A stretch of DNA of 64,000 nucleotides from Pseudomonas nunensis (GCF_024296925.1 NZ_CP101125.1:3908501-3972500), one strand, 5' to 3'. Counted from the first letter of the stretch, positions 27,590-35,707 are shown. The notes: generated by a model from the letters alone, not told the origin. Numbers and translations are program-made.

Positions 27590-28255
27590 TCAGCGCGACG
27601 GCGGAACCCGGATATCTCCCGCGCGGCATTGGGTTTTCACGCCCTTCCCGCACGCGCCGAACTCCAGATCCTTGCCCATGCACACCCGCACTTCCGACAA
27701 CTCCGGGCCGCTGCACAGCACAGCAATGCCGTCCGCCGGAATCCCGGGGTTGCTCTCGCGGAACAGGTCGCTGATTTTCTGCGCCGTGAAGTAATGCGTG
27801 CCACTGAAAGGTTGAAGTTGCTCGGGGACTTTCACCGCAGCCACGGCTTTGTCCGCCGCATCCAGATAACCCGTCGCACCGAGACCGCTGCAAGTACCGT
27901 GTTTCGACCATTCATGCTCAAGCAACTTCGGCGTCGGGAACAGCGTCAGCCCTTGGGTGCGCTCGGCCGGTGACAGCGCGACCATCGGCGGGCACGACTC
28001 CGGCCAGCCGCCCTTGGCGTATTGCGGCCAGAGGCCGTGGAGCACAAAGCCGTAGCCTTTGCCGGAGCATTGCACGTCGTCTTTATGGGTCAGGCAGAAG
28101 GTCGGCGACCAGGACAGCGTCAGCAGGTAGTAATCGAATACTCCTGCCACTGACTCGACTGGCGCTTTGCCTTGATGTGTTTGCCGAGCATTGCTCAGGC
28201 CGATGTTACCGAACGTTATCGCGAGGATCGCGATGGCTGCGTAAAGCTTTTTCAT
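27590..28255 (-). CDS. Ribonuclease T2-family endoribonuclease, secreted
   Basis: 221 residues with a Sec signal peptide (about 1-23). The two T2 active-site segments are intact: 'FVLHGLWPQ' (CAS I) and 'LEHEWSKHGTCSG' (CAS II), each with its catalytic histidine, plus cysteines for the conserved disulfides. This periplasmic RNase I-like enzyme cleaves RNA through 2',3'-cyclic phosphates. The frame stays open upstream, but the start at 28255 gives the proper signal peptide. Confidence 0.93.
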   Translation of the reverse strand: MKKLYAAIAILAITFGNIGLSNARQTHQGKAPVESVAGVFDYYLLTLSWSPTFCLTHKDDVQCSGKGYGFVLHGLWPQYAKGGWPESCPPMVALSPAERTQGLTLFPTPKLLEHEWSKHGTCSGLGATGYLDAADKAVAAVKVPEQLQPFSGTHYFTAQKISDLFRESNPGIPADGIAVLCSGPELSEVRVCMGKDLEFGACGKGVKTQCRAGDIRVPPSR

Positions 28256-28414
28256 ATACCCACTCCTTGGGAATGATGACTTGGTTGAGTCCTGGGCCGA
28301 CGATCGGCCAGGGGTTGTTTTGTCATGCAGGTGTTTCAATCGCATGACGCAAGGCAAAACGTGCATTACCTTGATAACGCTATGATCACTCTTACATCAC
28401 GACAGGGAATCGAC

Positions 28415-28900
28415 ATGAGTAAGGCAGACGAGCTCGCCGCAAAACTGAGAGATACCCGGCATTCCGGCGTCGACGCAACCAGCGGCACCGATCAGGCGAT
28501 CGACAGTTGGCCTGGCGAAGTGTACGCAATGTATCACCAGATCGAAGCGTGGCTGAAGCCGCTGCTGGAGGCTGGCCTGAGCATTCGGCGTAATCCCACC
28601 CATGTTTTCGAGCGCCATCCTGAAGGCGCGACTTACGCCTACTCCATCGACCAATTGGTGATTGAAGGCAACCACCACAGCATCACTTTCGTGCCGATCG
28701 TGCGCTTCACAGCCGACGGCGCAGGCCGGGTCGAGATTCATCTCAAGGGCAAAGAGATTCCGCTGCTGCGAACCGTCAGCGAGCACGGTGAAAGCCAGTG
28801 GTGGCTACAGTCGATCGAGCAATCCGGGCAGCAGCTGGATGCGGTGGCGTTGACTGAGGTTAATCTGCTGTCGGTGATTCAGGAAGGACTGGATCTCTAG
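28415..28900 (+). CDS. Conserved hypothetical protein
   Basis: 161 residues from the ATG at 28415 (GGGA ahead of it). Soluble alpha/beta protein, with no signal peptide or motif I recognise. A central Trp-rich stretch 'ESQWWLQSI' stands out. Divergent from RNase T2 and closed by a REP pair. Confidence 0.7.
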   Translation: MSKADELAAKLRDTRHSGVDATSGTDQAIDSWPGEVYAMYHQIEAWLKPLLEAGLSIRRNPTHVFERHPEGATYAYSIDQLVIEGNHHSITFVPIVRFTADGAGRVEIHLKGKEIPLLRTVSEHGESQWWLQSIEQSGQQLDAVALTEVNLLSVIQEGLDL

Positions 28901-28917
28901 ACCACATCAGTTCCCCT

Positions 28918-29008
28918 TGTGGGAGCGGGCTTGCTCGCGAAGGCAGTGTGTCAGTCGCCACATGTGTTGACTGATACACCGCTTTCGCGAGCAAGCCCGC
29001 TCCCACAG
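28918..29008. repeat. REP inverted pair (type 'GTGGGAGCGGGCTTGCTCGC')
   Basis: Inverted arms of about 25 bp with a spacer of about 40 bp, between convergent genes. Confidence 0.93.
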
Positions 29009-29024
29009 GAGGTCGGTGTTCATT

Positions 29025-29333
29025 TCACTGGCTAACCACAATCTTCCCGATCATCTGCGGATGCAGCGCGCAGAAATACTCAAACTCCCCCGGCGTGTTG
29101 AACACGTAGGAAAAGCTGTCATTGGTATCCAGCGCCCCCGAGCGGAACACTTTGTGGGTTTCCGCCACCGTATGCGGGATCTCGTCATCGTTCACCCACG
29201 TCACTTTGGTCCCGACCGCTACGGTCATGTCCTTGGGTCCGAACATGAATTCCTTGATATCGATTTTCACATCCTGAGCCCACACCGGCATCGACAGCAT
29301 CAGACACACCATCGTCAGCAATAGCTTTTTCAT
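29025..29333 (-). CDS. Periplasmic cupredoxin (plastocyanin/amicyanin-like)
   Basis: 102 residues with a Sec signal peptide (about 1-19, ending VWA). The type 1 copper ligands are all present: His in 'DEIPHTV', then Cys, His and Met in 'YFCALHPQMIGKI'. It would carry electrons in the periplasm. It follows the metallophosphoesterase gene by 15 bp on the same strand, so the two are likely one operon, divergent from an ECF sigma factor. Confidence 0.92.
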   Translation of the reverse strand: MKKLLLTMVCLMLSMPVWAQDVKIDIKEFMFGPKDMTVAVGTKVTWVNDDEIPHTVAETHKVFRSGALDTNDSFSYVFNTPGEFEYFCALHPQMIGKIVVSQ

Positions 29334-29348
29334 CCTCGCGCCCTCCCC

Positions 29349-30317
29349 TTAAACCAATGTCGAATCGATCAGCGCCAGCGGATGCTCGCCCTGTGTCGCG
29401 CGCACATCAGTGACGCCCAGGTAATTGCGCAGTTGATCCGCCGCGACCGTCATCGGCCCCGGTGACGGCGCCGTGCCCGGTGCGGGTTGTGGATAAGCCG
29501 TGCCGCGAGCGGTGTGGAAGGTGATGTTGCCTTCGACCTTCTGGATAACCTGGTGGATATGCCCGTTCAACACCGTCACCGATCCATACTTGCGCAGCAT
29601 GGCAATCGCCTGGTCGCCGTCCTCGGTGCCCCAACCCCACGGCTGATAAATCGTCCACAACGGAATGTGGGTAAACACCACAATCGGCGTGCTGGTGCTC
29701 ACGGCGCGCAAGTCGTCGGCCAGCCAGGCGAGTTGATCGGCGCCCAGGTTCGCTTCGCGGCCAGCCTGGAAGTTGAAGACGTTCACCAGCGCGATGAAAT
29801 GTACGCCGTGATCATCGAAGCTGTACCAGCCGTTGCCTTTGGTGCCCTTGCCGTAACGTTCCAGATAGAGCTTGCCGCCACCCTCGTCGAGCGTGTCGTG
29901 CTCGCCCGGCACGTAGTGCACGGTGGACGGCAGGCCCTTGAGCAATTGCGCAGCGGTGTCGAACTCTTCGGCTTTGGACAGGTGGGTGATGTCGCCCGTG
30001 TGCAGGATCAGCGCCGGCCGTTTCGGCAACGCGATGACCTTGTCGATGGCCACCTGTAAGGTCTTCACCGGTTCCGGGTTGGCCTCTTTGTTAAAGCCGA
30101 TGTGCGAGTCGCTGATCTGCACAAAGTGAAAGGTGCTGGCCAATGCCTTGGGGTCGGTGACATTGCCGGAACTGTCCAGCGCAAAGGCCCGGGGAACGCC
30201 GCCGCTCAAAGCCCAGATCACCCCGGCCCCGGCCCATGCGGAACACTTGAGCAGCGTCCTGCGGTCGGGGTTCAGCGGACCGTCGGTACGTCGTTGATGT
30301 TTTGATTGAATGTCCAT
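29349..30317 (-). CDS. Exported metallophosphoesterase (calcineurin-like), Tat-type signal
   Basis: 322 residues. The N-terminus has 'DRRTLLKCSAWAGAG', a twin-arginine export signal. Dimetal phosphoesterase motifs follow: 'ISDSHIG' (D-x-H), 'HTGDITH' (G-D), 'VPGEHDTL', 'FTHIPLW' and 'LNGHIHQ' (G-H-x-H). The third motif is G-E-H-D instead of G-N-H-D/E, replacing the usual metal-bridging Asn by Glu. The substrate is unknown. Operon with the cupredoxin gene; a candidate ECF promoter lies upstream at 30364-30392. Confidence 0.88.
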   Translation of the reverse strand: MDIQSKHQRRTDGPLNPDRRTLLKCSAWAGAGVIWALSGGVPRAFALDSSGNVTDPKALASTFHFVQISDSHIGFNKEANPEPVKTLQVAIDKVIALPKRPALILHTGDITHLSKAEEFDTAAQLLKGLPSTVHYVPGEHDTLDEGGGKLYLERYGKGTKGNGWYSFDDHGVHFIALVNVFNFQAGREANLGADQLAWLADDLRAVSTSTPIVVFTHIPLWTIYQPWGWGTEDGDQAIAMLRKYGSVTVLNGHIHQVIQKVEGNITFHTARGTAYPQPAPGTAPSPGPMTVAADQLRNYLGVTDVRATQGEHPLALIDSTLV

Positions 30318-30363
30318 CGGTTTGCCCTCGTTGGCGGACTACAGTGAAGTAGCTGACACGAGG

Positions 30364-30392
30364 TACAACCGGGTAGGACGAGTCTTTATTCC
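30364..30392 (-). promoter_or_regulatory. Candidate ECF-sigma promoter for the phosphoesterase/cupredoxin operon
   Basis: On the minus strand, GGAATAAA (30392-30385), a 16-bp spacer and TTGTA. The same -35 octamer and spacing occur on the opposite strand at 30418-30446 ahead of the sigma gene. Confidence 0.5.
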
Positions 30393-30417
30393 GCGTCGAA
30401 AAATATATTTTTTCCCG

Positions 30418-30446
30418 GGAATAAAACACCGTGAATCACAGTTACA
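30418..30446 (+). promoter_or_regulatory. Candidate autoregulated ECF-sigma promoter
   Basis: GGAATAAA (30418-30425), a 16-bp spacer and TTACA, 26 bp before the sigma factor start. It matches the divergent element at 30364-30392, as expected if this sigma factor drives both operons. Confidence 0.5.
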
Positions 30447-30471
30447 GGAGTGGGACGGTGCGGGAAACACT

Positions 30472-30984
30472 ATGAAGCGATTTGAGGAACTGTTTGCGCC
30501 CCACATGGACGCGGCCTATAACCTCGCGCGCTGGCTCACCGGTAACGACAGCGCCGCGCGCGATGTCGTGCAGGAAAGTGCGCTGCGCGCCTTTCGGTTT
30601 TTGCACCGCTTCGCCGATGGCAATCCAAAAGCCTGGTTCCTGACCATCGTGCGTAACGAAAGCTACACCTGGCTCAAGGCTGCGGCCGGCCACCGCTGGG
30701 TCGCTATCAACAATGAACTCATCGACGACGAACCGGCCCTGAGCCACAGCCAAACCCCGGAACTGCTGGCCATTCACACGGAAAACGCGGTGCAGATCCA
30801 GCAAGCCCTGAGCGCCCTGCCGCCAGCGTTTCGCGAGGTAATTATTCTGAAGGAGCTCGAAGACCTGCCCTACAAGGACATCGCCCTGGTGGTCGATATT
30901 CCCATCGGCACCGTCATGTCGAGACTGGCCCGGGCTCGTGCCATGCTCAAGCTCGAACTACAGAAGATGCACGACCATGAATGA
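30472..30984 (+). CDS. ECF-family RNA polymerase sigma factor
   Basis: 170 residues from ATG at 30472. Region 2 ('AYNLARWLTGNDSAARDVVQESALRAFRFLHRF') binds core and the -10; region 4 ('LPPAFREVIILKELEDLPYKDIALVVDIPIGTVMSRLARAR') binds the -35. It overlaps the anti-sigma gene by 8 bp. The divergent partner operon (Tat phosphoesterase plus cupredoxin) suggests a response to an envelope or redox/metal stress, which is inference from context. Confidence 0.93.
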   Translation: MKRFEELFAPHMDAAYNLARWLTGNDSAARDVVQESALRAFRFLHRFADGNPKAWFLTIVRNESYTWLKAAAGHRWVAINNELIDDEPALSHSQTPELLAIHTENAVQIQQALSALPPAFREVIILKELEDLPYKDIALVVDIPIGTVMSRLARARAMLKLELQKMHDHE

Positions 30985-31720
30985 ACTCGACTGCACGGCT
31001 TGCCAGACGCTGGTTCATGGGTATCTGGACAAGGAACTGGACAGCGTGACGGTGGCGAAAGTAGCCGGGCATTTGGCCGAGTGTGCCGAGTGCGCGCGGC
31101 TGCATGATGAGTCGCGGTTGCTGATGAACAGCGTGAAACGGCACGCGCCGTATTACGCGGCGCCAGCGTCGTTGACTGCCAATGTGTTGGCGTCCGTTGC
31201 GCCACAGCGGAGTGCGTTCGAACGCTGGCGAACATGGTTCGCACCAGCCTTTTCAGCGGCGGCACTGGCCCTGGCGTTGGTGCTATTTGTGGCGACGCCT
31301 GGCAGTGAACAACCGCTAATGGATGAGGCGGTGTCGAGCCATGTTCGCTCATTGATGGGTGAGCATTTGAATGATGTGGTGTCGTCAGATCGCCACACGG
31401 TGAAGCCCTGGTTCACCGGCAAACTCGACTTCTCGCCACCGGTATTCGATTACGCGGCGCAAGGATTTCCGTTGTTGGGTGGGCGGCTGGATTATCTGCA
31501 ACACCAGACCACGGCGGCGCTGAGTTATGCGCGGGCCAAGCACATCATCAACGTGTTTATCCTGCCGACGACCGAAGCGGATAAACCGGCGCAAACACGG
31601 TCGATTCGTGGTTTTAACGTGGTGTCGTGGGAGAAAAATCACATGCGGTTTGTGATGGTTTCGGACGTGGAAAAAAGTGAGCTTGAGGCGCTCGGGCAGT
31701 TGCTCAGGAATGGCGCCTAA
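30977..31720 (+). CDS. Transmembrane zinc-binding anti-sigma factor (ZAS type)
   Basis: 247 residues. The N-terminal domain has 'HLAECAECARL', the H-x-x-x-C-x-x-C zinc motif of ZAS anti-sigma factors, with earlier 'CTACQ' cysteines. A transmembrane helix (about 90-110) separates it from a C-terminal periplasmic domain of about 130 residues that probably senses the signal. Translation is coupled to the sigma gene by overlap. Sequestration of the sigma factor is inferred from the family. Confidence 0.88.
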   Translation: MNELDCTACQTLVHGYLDKELDSVTVAKVAGHLAECAECARLHDESRLLMNSVKRHAPYYAAPASLTANVLASVAPQRSAFERWRTWFAPAFSAAALALALVLFVATPGSEQPLMDEAVSSHVRSLMGEHLNDVVSSDRHTVKPWFTGKLDFSPPVFDYAAQGFPLLGGRLDYLQHQTTAALSYARAKHIINVFILPTTEADKPAQTRSIRGFNVVSWEKNHMRFVMVSDVEKSELEALGQLLRNGA

Positions 31721-31734
31721 GACGACTCCCCAGT

Positions 31735-31811
31735 GTAGGAGCTGCCGAAGGCTGCGATCTGTTGATCTTGGTCTTTAATATCAAAAGATCGCAGCCTTCG
31801 GCAGCTCCTAC
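31735..31811. repeat. REP-like inverted pair (type 'GATCGCAGCCTTCGGCAGCT')
   Basis: Arms of about 26 bp in inverted orientation with a spacer of about 22 bp. This is the rightmost REP-type element in the window. Confidence 0.9.
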
Positions 31812-31818
31812 GAAGGAG

Positions 31819-33552
31819 TTACGGCCTGACTTGCCCCACCGCCGCCTGCAAATCCAGCGCCGGCAACTTCGCCGGCGAATTCAGCGCTTTCAACACTGGA
31901 TTATCGTAGCCATACACATCCGGTTTAAACGCCACTCGCCCGTTGCTGCCCATGTCCACCGTCCAATACGCCAACAACACCGGCACTTTCACCGGCAAGC
32001 GAATGTTCTCGGTCTTGCCATTGGCCAGTTGCTTTTGAATCCCGGCGCTGTTCCAGCGCACCGGATCGTTAAACAGCAACTCGACCAACTGCAATGGGTT
32101 CTCCACCCGAATACAGCCCGAACTGGTGGCGCGGACGTTCTTCGCGAACAACTCCCGGTGCGGTGTGTCGTGCAGGTAAATCGCATAGTCATTCGGGAAG
32201 CGAATAACCACCTGGCCCAGCGAGTTTTCCGGCCCGGCATCCTGGCGCAAAGTAATGCCCTGCGGATGACTCCAGTCGATGGTCGCCGGATCCAGCACAT
32301 TGCCTTCCCGATCCAGCGGACGAATGCGGTTGGCACTGAGGTAATTCGGGTTGCTCAAAATCTTCGGCAACACATCTTCTTTCAGAATCGTTGGCGGCAC
32401 GGTCCATGTTGGGTTGAACGTGACGTAAGTAATCTCGGCCTGAAAGATCGGCGTACTGCGAAACGGTTTACCGACCTGCACCCGGGAACGCCAGACGGGT
32501 TGGCCATCGCGATACAGCGCCACTTTGTACCCGGCGATATCGACAATAACGAACGTGCCCTGCAGTTTATAAAGCAGCCAGCGCGCGCGCTCCATGTTGA
32601 CCCGCACCTGATCGATGCGCGCCTGCACCGGCACGTTCAACGCCGCGAGGGTCGTCGCACCGGCCACGCCGTCCGCGCCCAGGTACTGTTCGGTCTGGTA
32701 CTTTTTCACGGCGGCGATCACGGCATCGTCGTATTCATTGTTTTTGCTGTGTTTCGAGTCCAGGTAACCGCCCGCCGCCAACCGCGCGCGCAACTGCGCC
32801 ACGGCGGGGCCGTCCATTCCTGGCTTGAGCGATTGCCCTTCGGTGATTTTCGGCCAGCCGCCACGGTCGCGAATCGTGCGCAACTGCGCCAAGGCTTCAC
32901 GCAAACCGACGTACACCGCCTCTTGCGGCGGCGCTTGCGCAAAGGCGCTAGCGACATCATGGGTGTCGAGCGCGATGAAGAAGTTATTCACGTCGTCCCG
33001 AGGGTCGGCGCCAGTAATGTCGAAATTCCAATGCATGTCCAGCCGCGCAGGGTCAACCTTGCCCCGGCGCAATTGCAGCAATGCCGTGAGGTAAGTGCGG
33101 GTTGCCGCGAGGTCGAAGGCAGCTTGCTGGGCCGGCGTCGGCGCCGTGTTCTGCATCGACGCCTGAGCCATGGCCAAATCATCGCCACGAAAATCCGCAG
33201 GCTCCAGGCCATCGATTTGCGTGTCGTTGAGGCTTTTCAGCAACTGGGCGACATCATCAGGGTTGGTCCACGCCGCACGGAATTGGCGATGGGTATAGAA
33301 ATCCAGCACCACGCGGTTAACGTCGATGCGCTGATGACGCGGCCGGGTCTGCAACGGCGGGAATGCCGAAATCATCGGCTCCAGCACTGCATGAATCTCC
33401 TGGGCGACGTTATCGTCGGGTATCGCCTCGATCATGCTGATCGACGGATTTTCCGGCGCGATCGGCGAAGTTTCAGCGACGGCCGTGCCGCTGATCAGAA
33501 AGCCCATAAAAAAGACATGGCTTATGACGAATAACCTTGATAGTTGCCTCAT
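31819..33552 (-). CDS. L,D-transpeptidase, YcbB/LdtD type
   Basis: 577 residues with a signal peptide (about 1-26). A scaffold domain is followed by a peptidoglycan-binding domain ('QSLKPGMDGPAVAQLRARLAAGG') and the YkuD catalytic domain with 'IYLHDTPHRELFA' and 'VRATSSGCIRVENP', whose Cys is the nucleophile. It forms 3-3 (meso-DAP to meso-DAP) crosslinks in the periplasm and gives resistance to most beta-lactams except carbapenems. Divergent from another L,D-transpeptidase-like gene 77 bp away. Confidence 0.93.
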   Translation of the reverse strand: MRQLSRLFVISHVFFMGFLISGTAVAETSPIAPENPSISMIEAIPDDNVAQEIHAVLEPMISAFPPLQTRPRHQRIDVNRVVLDFYTHRQFRAAWTNPDDVAQLLKSLNDTQIDGLEPADFRGDDLAMAQASMQNTAPTPAQQAAFDLAATRTYLTALLQLRRGKVDPARLDMHWNFDITGADPRDDVNNFFIALDTHDVASAFAQAPPQEAVYVGLREALAQLRTIRDRGGWPKITEGQSLKPGMDGPAVAQLRARLAAGGYLDSKHSKNNEYDDAVIAAVKKYQTEQYLGADGVAGATTLAALNVPVQARIDQVRVNMERARWLLYKLQGTFVIVDIAGYKVALYRDGQPVWRSRVQVGKPFRSTPIFQAEITYVTFNPTWTVPPTILKEDVLPKILSNPNYLSANRIRPLDREGNVLDPATIDWSHPQGITLRQDAGPENSLGQVVIRFPNDYAIYLHDTPHRELFAKNVRATSSGCIRVENPLQLVELLFNDPVRWNSAGIQKQLANGKTENIRLPVKVPVLLAYWTVDMGSNGRVAFKPDVYGYDNPVLKALNSPAKLPALDLQAAVGQVRP

Positions 33553-33629
33553 GGATAATCCTTAATCTCGTGCGTTCAGCACTTGTCGTTTGCCCTGCTA
33601 AACTCGAAATAACTTAATGAGACATCTCT

Positions 33630-34334
33630 ATGGCGCTAAACCGCTTTGGCTTTCTATGCTCGGCCCTGCTGCTGACGGTAACGTCAATACCGCTAGCCTA
33701 CGCCGATTCTCTCGCTGCCGCCCTCGCCAAAGCGGCCCCCGGTGCTAACGCCAACGTCATTGGTCTGGCCGTTCGCGCCTCCCAATGTCGAATCGCCCAA
33801 GGTTCGGCCCCCGTACAACGGCTCGCCGTCATCGATTACTCACTGCCTTCGACCGAACAGCGCCTGTGGGTGTTCGATTTAAAGAAGCGCAAATTGCTGT
33901 TTCATGAACTCGTCGCCCATGGCCGCAACAGCGGCGAAAACATGGCCGTCAACTTCTCCAACCAAAACGAAAGCTTCGCCACCAGCCTTGGCTTATACCG
34001 CACCCAGTCCAGTTATGTCGGGCAAAACGGCTATTCGTTGCGCATGGAAGGGCTGGAACCCGGGTTTAACGACAACGCGTTTGATCGGGCCATCGTGATT
34101 CACGGCGCACCCTACGTCAGCCCGAAACTGGCAAAGATTAATGGGCGGATTGGTCGCAGCCTGGGATGCCCGGCGGTGCGGCCAGCGATTGCGCATCGGT
34201 TGATTGATTCGATGAAGGATGGGCAGTTGTTGTTTTCGTATTACCCGGATCAGCGGTGGTTGAAGACTTCTTCGTTTGTGAATTGTGGGAGTGGGACGAT
34301 GGCGGGGGTTTCTGGGGTGAAAACTACTCGGTGA
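33630..34334 (+). CDS. Murein L,D-transpeptidase catalytic-domain protein (YkuD-like)
   Basis: 234 residues with a signal peptide (about 1-25). 'AIVIHGAPYVS' holds the catalytic-site His and 'GRIGRSLGCPAV' the nucleophile Cys, the S-x-G-C-x-x-V form of the murein L,D-transpeptidase subfamily. No peptidoglycan-binding domain. It may link or trim peptidoglycan, or anchor proteins to it; which one cannot be told. Confidence 0.88.
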   Translation: MALNRFGFLCSALLLTVTSIPLAYADSLAAALAKAAPGANANVIGLAVRASQCRIAQGSAPVQRLAVIDYSLPSTEQRLWVFDLKKRKLLFHELVAHGRNSGENMAVNFSNQNESFATSLGLYRTQSSYVGQNGYSLRMEGLEPGFNDNAFDRAIVIHGAPYVSPKLAKINGRIGRSLGCPAVRPAIAHRLIDSMKDGQLLFSYYPDQRWLKTSSFVNCGSGTMAGVSGVKTTR

Positions 34335-34347
34335 GTGGGTGGGCCAC

Positions 34348-34704
34348 ATGTCTATGGATTTGACTCTGGAACATAAAAATCGGGTACGTATAGCTCTGGC
34401 AGAAGCGTTTGTAGACAGCTGGGTTGATTACGCCTACATGGCCGAGCAAGTTCGGCCCTATGACTTAAAAATCGTGGAAGACATCCTCTATATGGAAGTC
34501 GCACCGGTTTGCTTCTGGAATCTGGAGGCCGCTGTCCCACCGATCTGGACTGGCTTTGAAGATGAATCTCTACTGAGTGAAATCGAGAAGGCGCTGAGCG
34601 CTCGAGAGACGAGTCCGGTTCAGCGCATCATTGATCGGCTGAAAATCGCTTGGTTGCGTTATAGCTATGGATATATCTGGAAGGAAATCCTGAAAAATTT
34701 ATGA
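34348..34704 (+). CDS. Hypothetical protein (DUF7079-like)
   Basis: 118 residues from the ATG at 34348. Acidic, Trp-rich helical protein with 'VADAF/EAFVDSWVDYAYMAEQV' near the start and 'PVCFWNLEAAVPPIWTGF' centrally. This resembles the DUF7079 group of small Pseudomonas proteins by memory. It begins 13 bp after the L,D-transpeptidase stop. Function unknown; some small acidic proteins of this kind are immunity proteins, but no cognate toxin is visible. Confidence 0.6.
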   Translation: MSMDLTLEHKNRVRIALAEAFVDSWVDYAYMAEQVRPYDLKIVEDILYMEVAPVCFWNLEAAVPPIWTGFEDESLLSEIEKALSARETSPVQRIIDRLKIAWLRYSYGYIWKEILKNL

Positions 34705-34909
34705 GTCGCATGTGAGATCTATACGCTTGGATGCTCCCTCCTCTATTCCGACTTTCGGAATATCCAGTGACTCTCGATGAAGTTGTAGGCAAAATCCGAG
34801 AGTTGCGTAAGAGGGTACGCCTGCTGTGCTTTTGGGCTGGTTACCTCCTTGTTGGTCCTATCTGCGTCGGGATACTCTCCAAACGTCGCTGCACATACAG
34901 CGACCGGGC

Positions 34910-35110
34910 GTGAGACCCCGGATTCCAATCAAGGCGCAAAGCGCCACAGAACCCATCGCGGCATTTTTCGGCTGCGATACGGTTTTATGGCGGCTGTGCG
35001 TGGAAGGCCCTCGGGCCTACCGGTTACCTTGATTGCCGGGTCTCACACCACGCACAGCTGCCACCCAAGCTTTTGAGACGGCTAAGTGGCAGTTTCCACC
35101 AATCAAGGGA
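34910..35110 (+). ncRNA. Structured leader RNA with pseudoknot and possible ribosome-site switch
   Basis: Outer stem: GTGAGACCC (34910-34918) pairs with GGGTCTCAC (35038-35046), extended by CAATCAAGG (34926-34934) with CCTTGATTG (35027-35035). Inside are a hairpin of CGCCA (34942-34946) with TGGCG (34988-34992) continued by ATCGC/GCGAT, and a small AGGCCC/GGGCCT hairpin at 35005-35018. GCTGTGCGTGG (34993-35003), inside the outer stem, is complementary over 11 bp to CCACGCACAGC (35048-35058) outside it, giving a pseudoknot. A second CAATCAAGG (35100-35108) overlaps the Shine-Dalgarno of the next ORF and could take the same CCTTGATTG partner. I do not recognise a named family. Confidence 0.65.
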
Positions 35111-35117
35111 ACTGTTA

Positions 35118-35222
35118 ATGAACAAAGTAAATCCGCACAAAATTGGCCTATTTACTCTCCGCTATCCTGGATTGCGTAGCTCCCCGCCTCGTCATCTATG
35201 CATCAATGGAGGTGACATATGA
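35118..35222 (+). CDS. 34-residue leader ORF coupled to the DUF3077-type gene
   Basis: ATG at 35118 preceded by AAGGGA (7-8 nt away). The frame reads MNKVNPHKIG and ends with TGA at 35220-35222, overlapping the next ATG by 4 bp (ATGA). The overlap implies translational coupling, so folding of the upstream RNA over this ribosome site would also set expression of the downstream gene. No hydrophobic segment. It may be a regulatory leader peptide rather than a functional protein. Confidence 0.6.
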   Translation: MNKVNPHKIGLFTLRYPGLRSSPPRHLCINGGDI

Positions 35223-35518
35223 CCGATCCCACAGAAATTAAAACCCTCGGCTTTACCCCCTGCATTTACTGCCCAGATTCAGAACTGGCAATGTTCCACG
35301 TCAGTGCGGATGTACCGGTCAGCGAAGCATTGTTAAAAGCGTCTGACTTGCTGTCCCTGGCCAAGGCGCTTGCGCAGGACGCCGCGTTCGAGAGAGACAC
35401 CGACCGTCACGCCTGGGCCGCGCACTATCTGACGGCGATGGGTAAGGCGATCATTGATGATGTGATGAAAGCTGTTTCACCGCGACCTAATCTTGCGGGA
35501 AAGAAAACTGCTAAATAG
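35219..35518 (+). CDS. DUF3077/DUF6124-type small protein
   Basis: 99 residues starting MTDPTEIKTLGFTPC. Features are 'LFHVSADVPVSEAL'-like central strands (here MFHVSADVPVSEALLKAS) and a helical C-terminal half ending 'YLTAMGKAIIDDVMKAV'. Such proteins are widespread in Pseudomonas, often in several copies per genome, and have no known function. Expression is probably tied to the leader ORF and the structured RNA ahead of it. GGAGG lies 5 bp before the ATG. Confidence 0.75.
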   Translation: MTDPTEIKTLGFTPCIYCPDSELAMFHVSADVPVSEALLKASDLLSLAKALAQDAAFERDTDRHAWAAHYLTAMGKAIIDDVMKAVSPRPNLAGKKTAK

Positions 35519-35707
35519 CGGCGAACCATTCTATATTCGCCCCGAGTAATCGGGGCGTTCGGTGCTGATTGTTCGAAGGTCTGCAAAAAGGAAATCCTGT
35601 CCTTCAGGCCCTCCTGAGTTGTATTCAGCATTTTCCTCGAGACGAAAAAAAACCGCGCACGGCGGGATTTAATGCTTAAGCTATCAGTTCCACGCATGGA
35701 GGCACTT

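Noticed and set aside
31762..33534. 590-codon plus-strand frame opposite the L,D-transpeptidase
   Set aside because: Very long but Arg/His/Gln-rich and exactly opposite a gene with an intact catalytic motif.
34731..34913. 60-codon frame with a hydrophobic segment
   Set aside because: No ribosome site, and its end runs into the structured RNA. Kept out, though a small membrane protein is not impossible.
35538..35557. GC-rich hairpin after the DUF3077-type gene
   Set aside because: Stem is good but no T run follows, so a rho-independent terminator is not supported.
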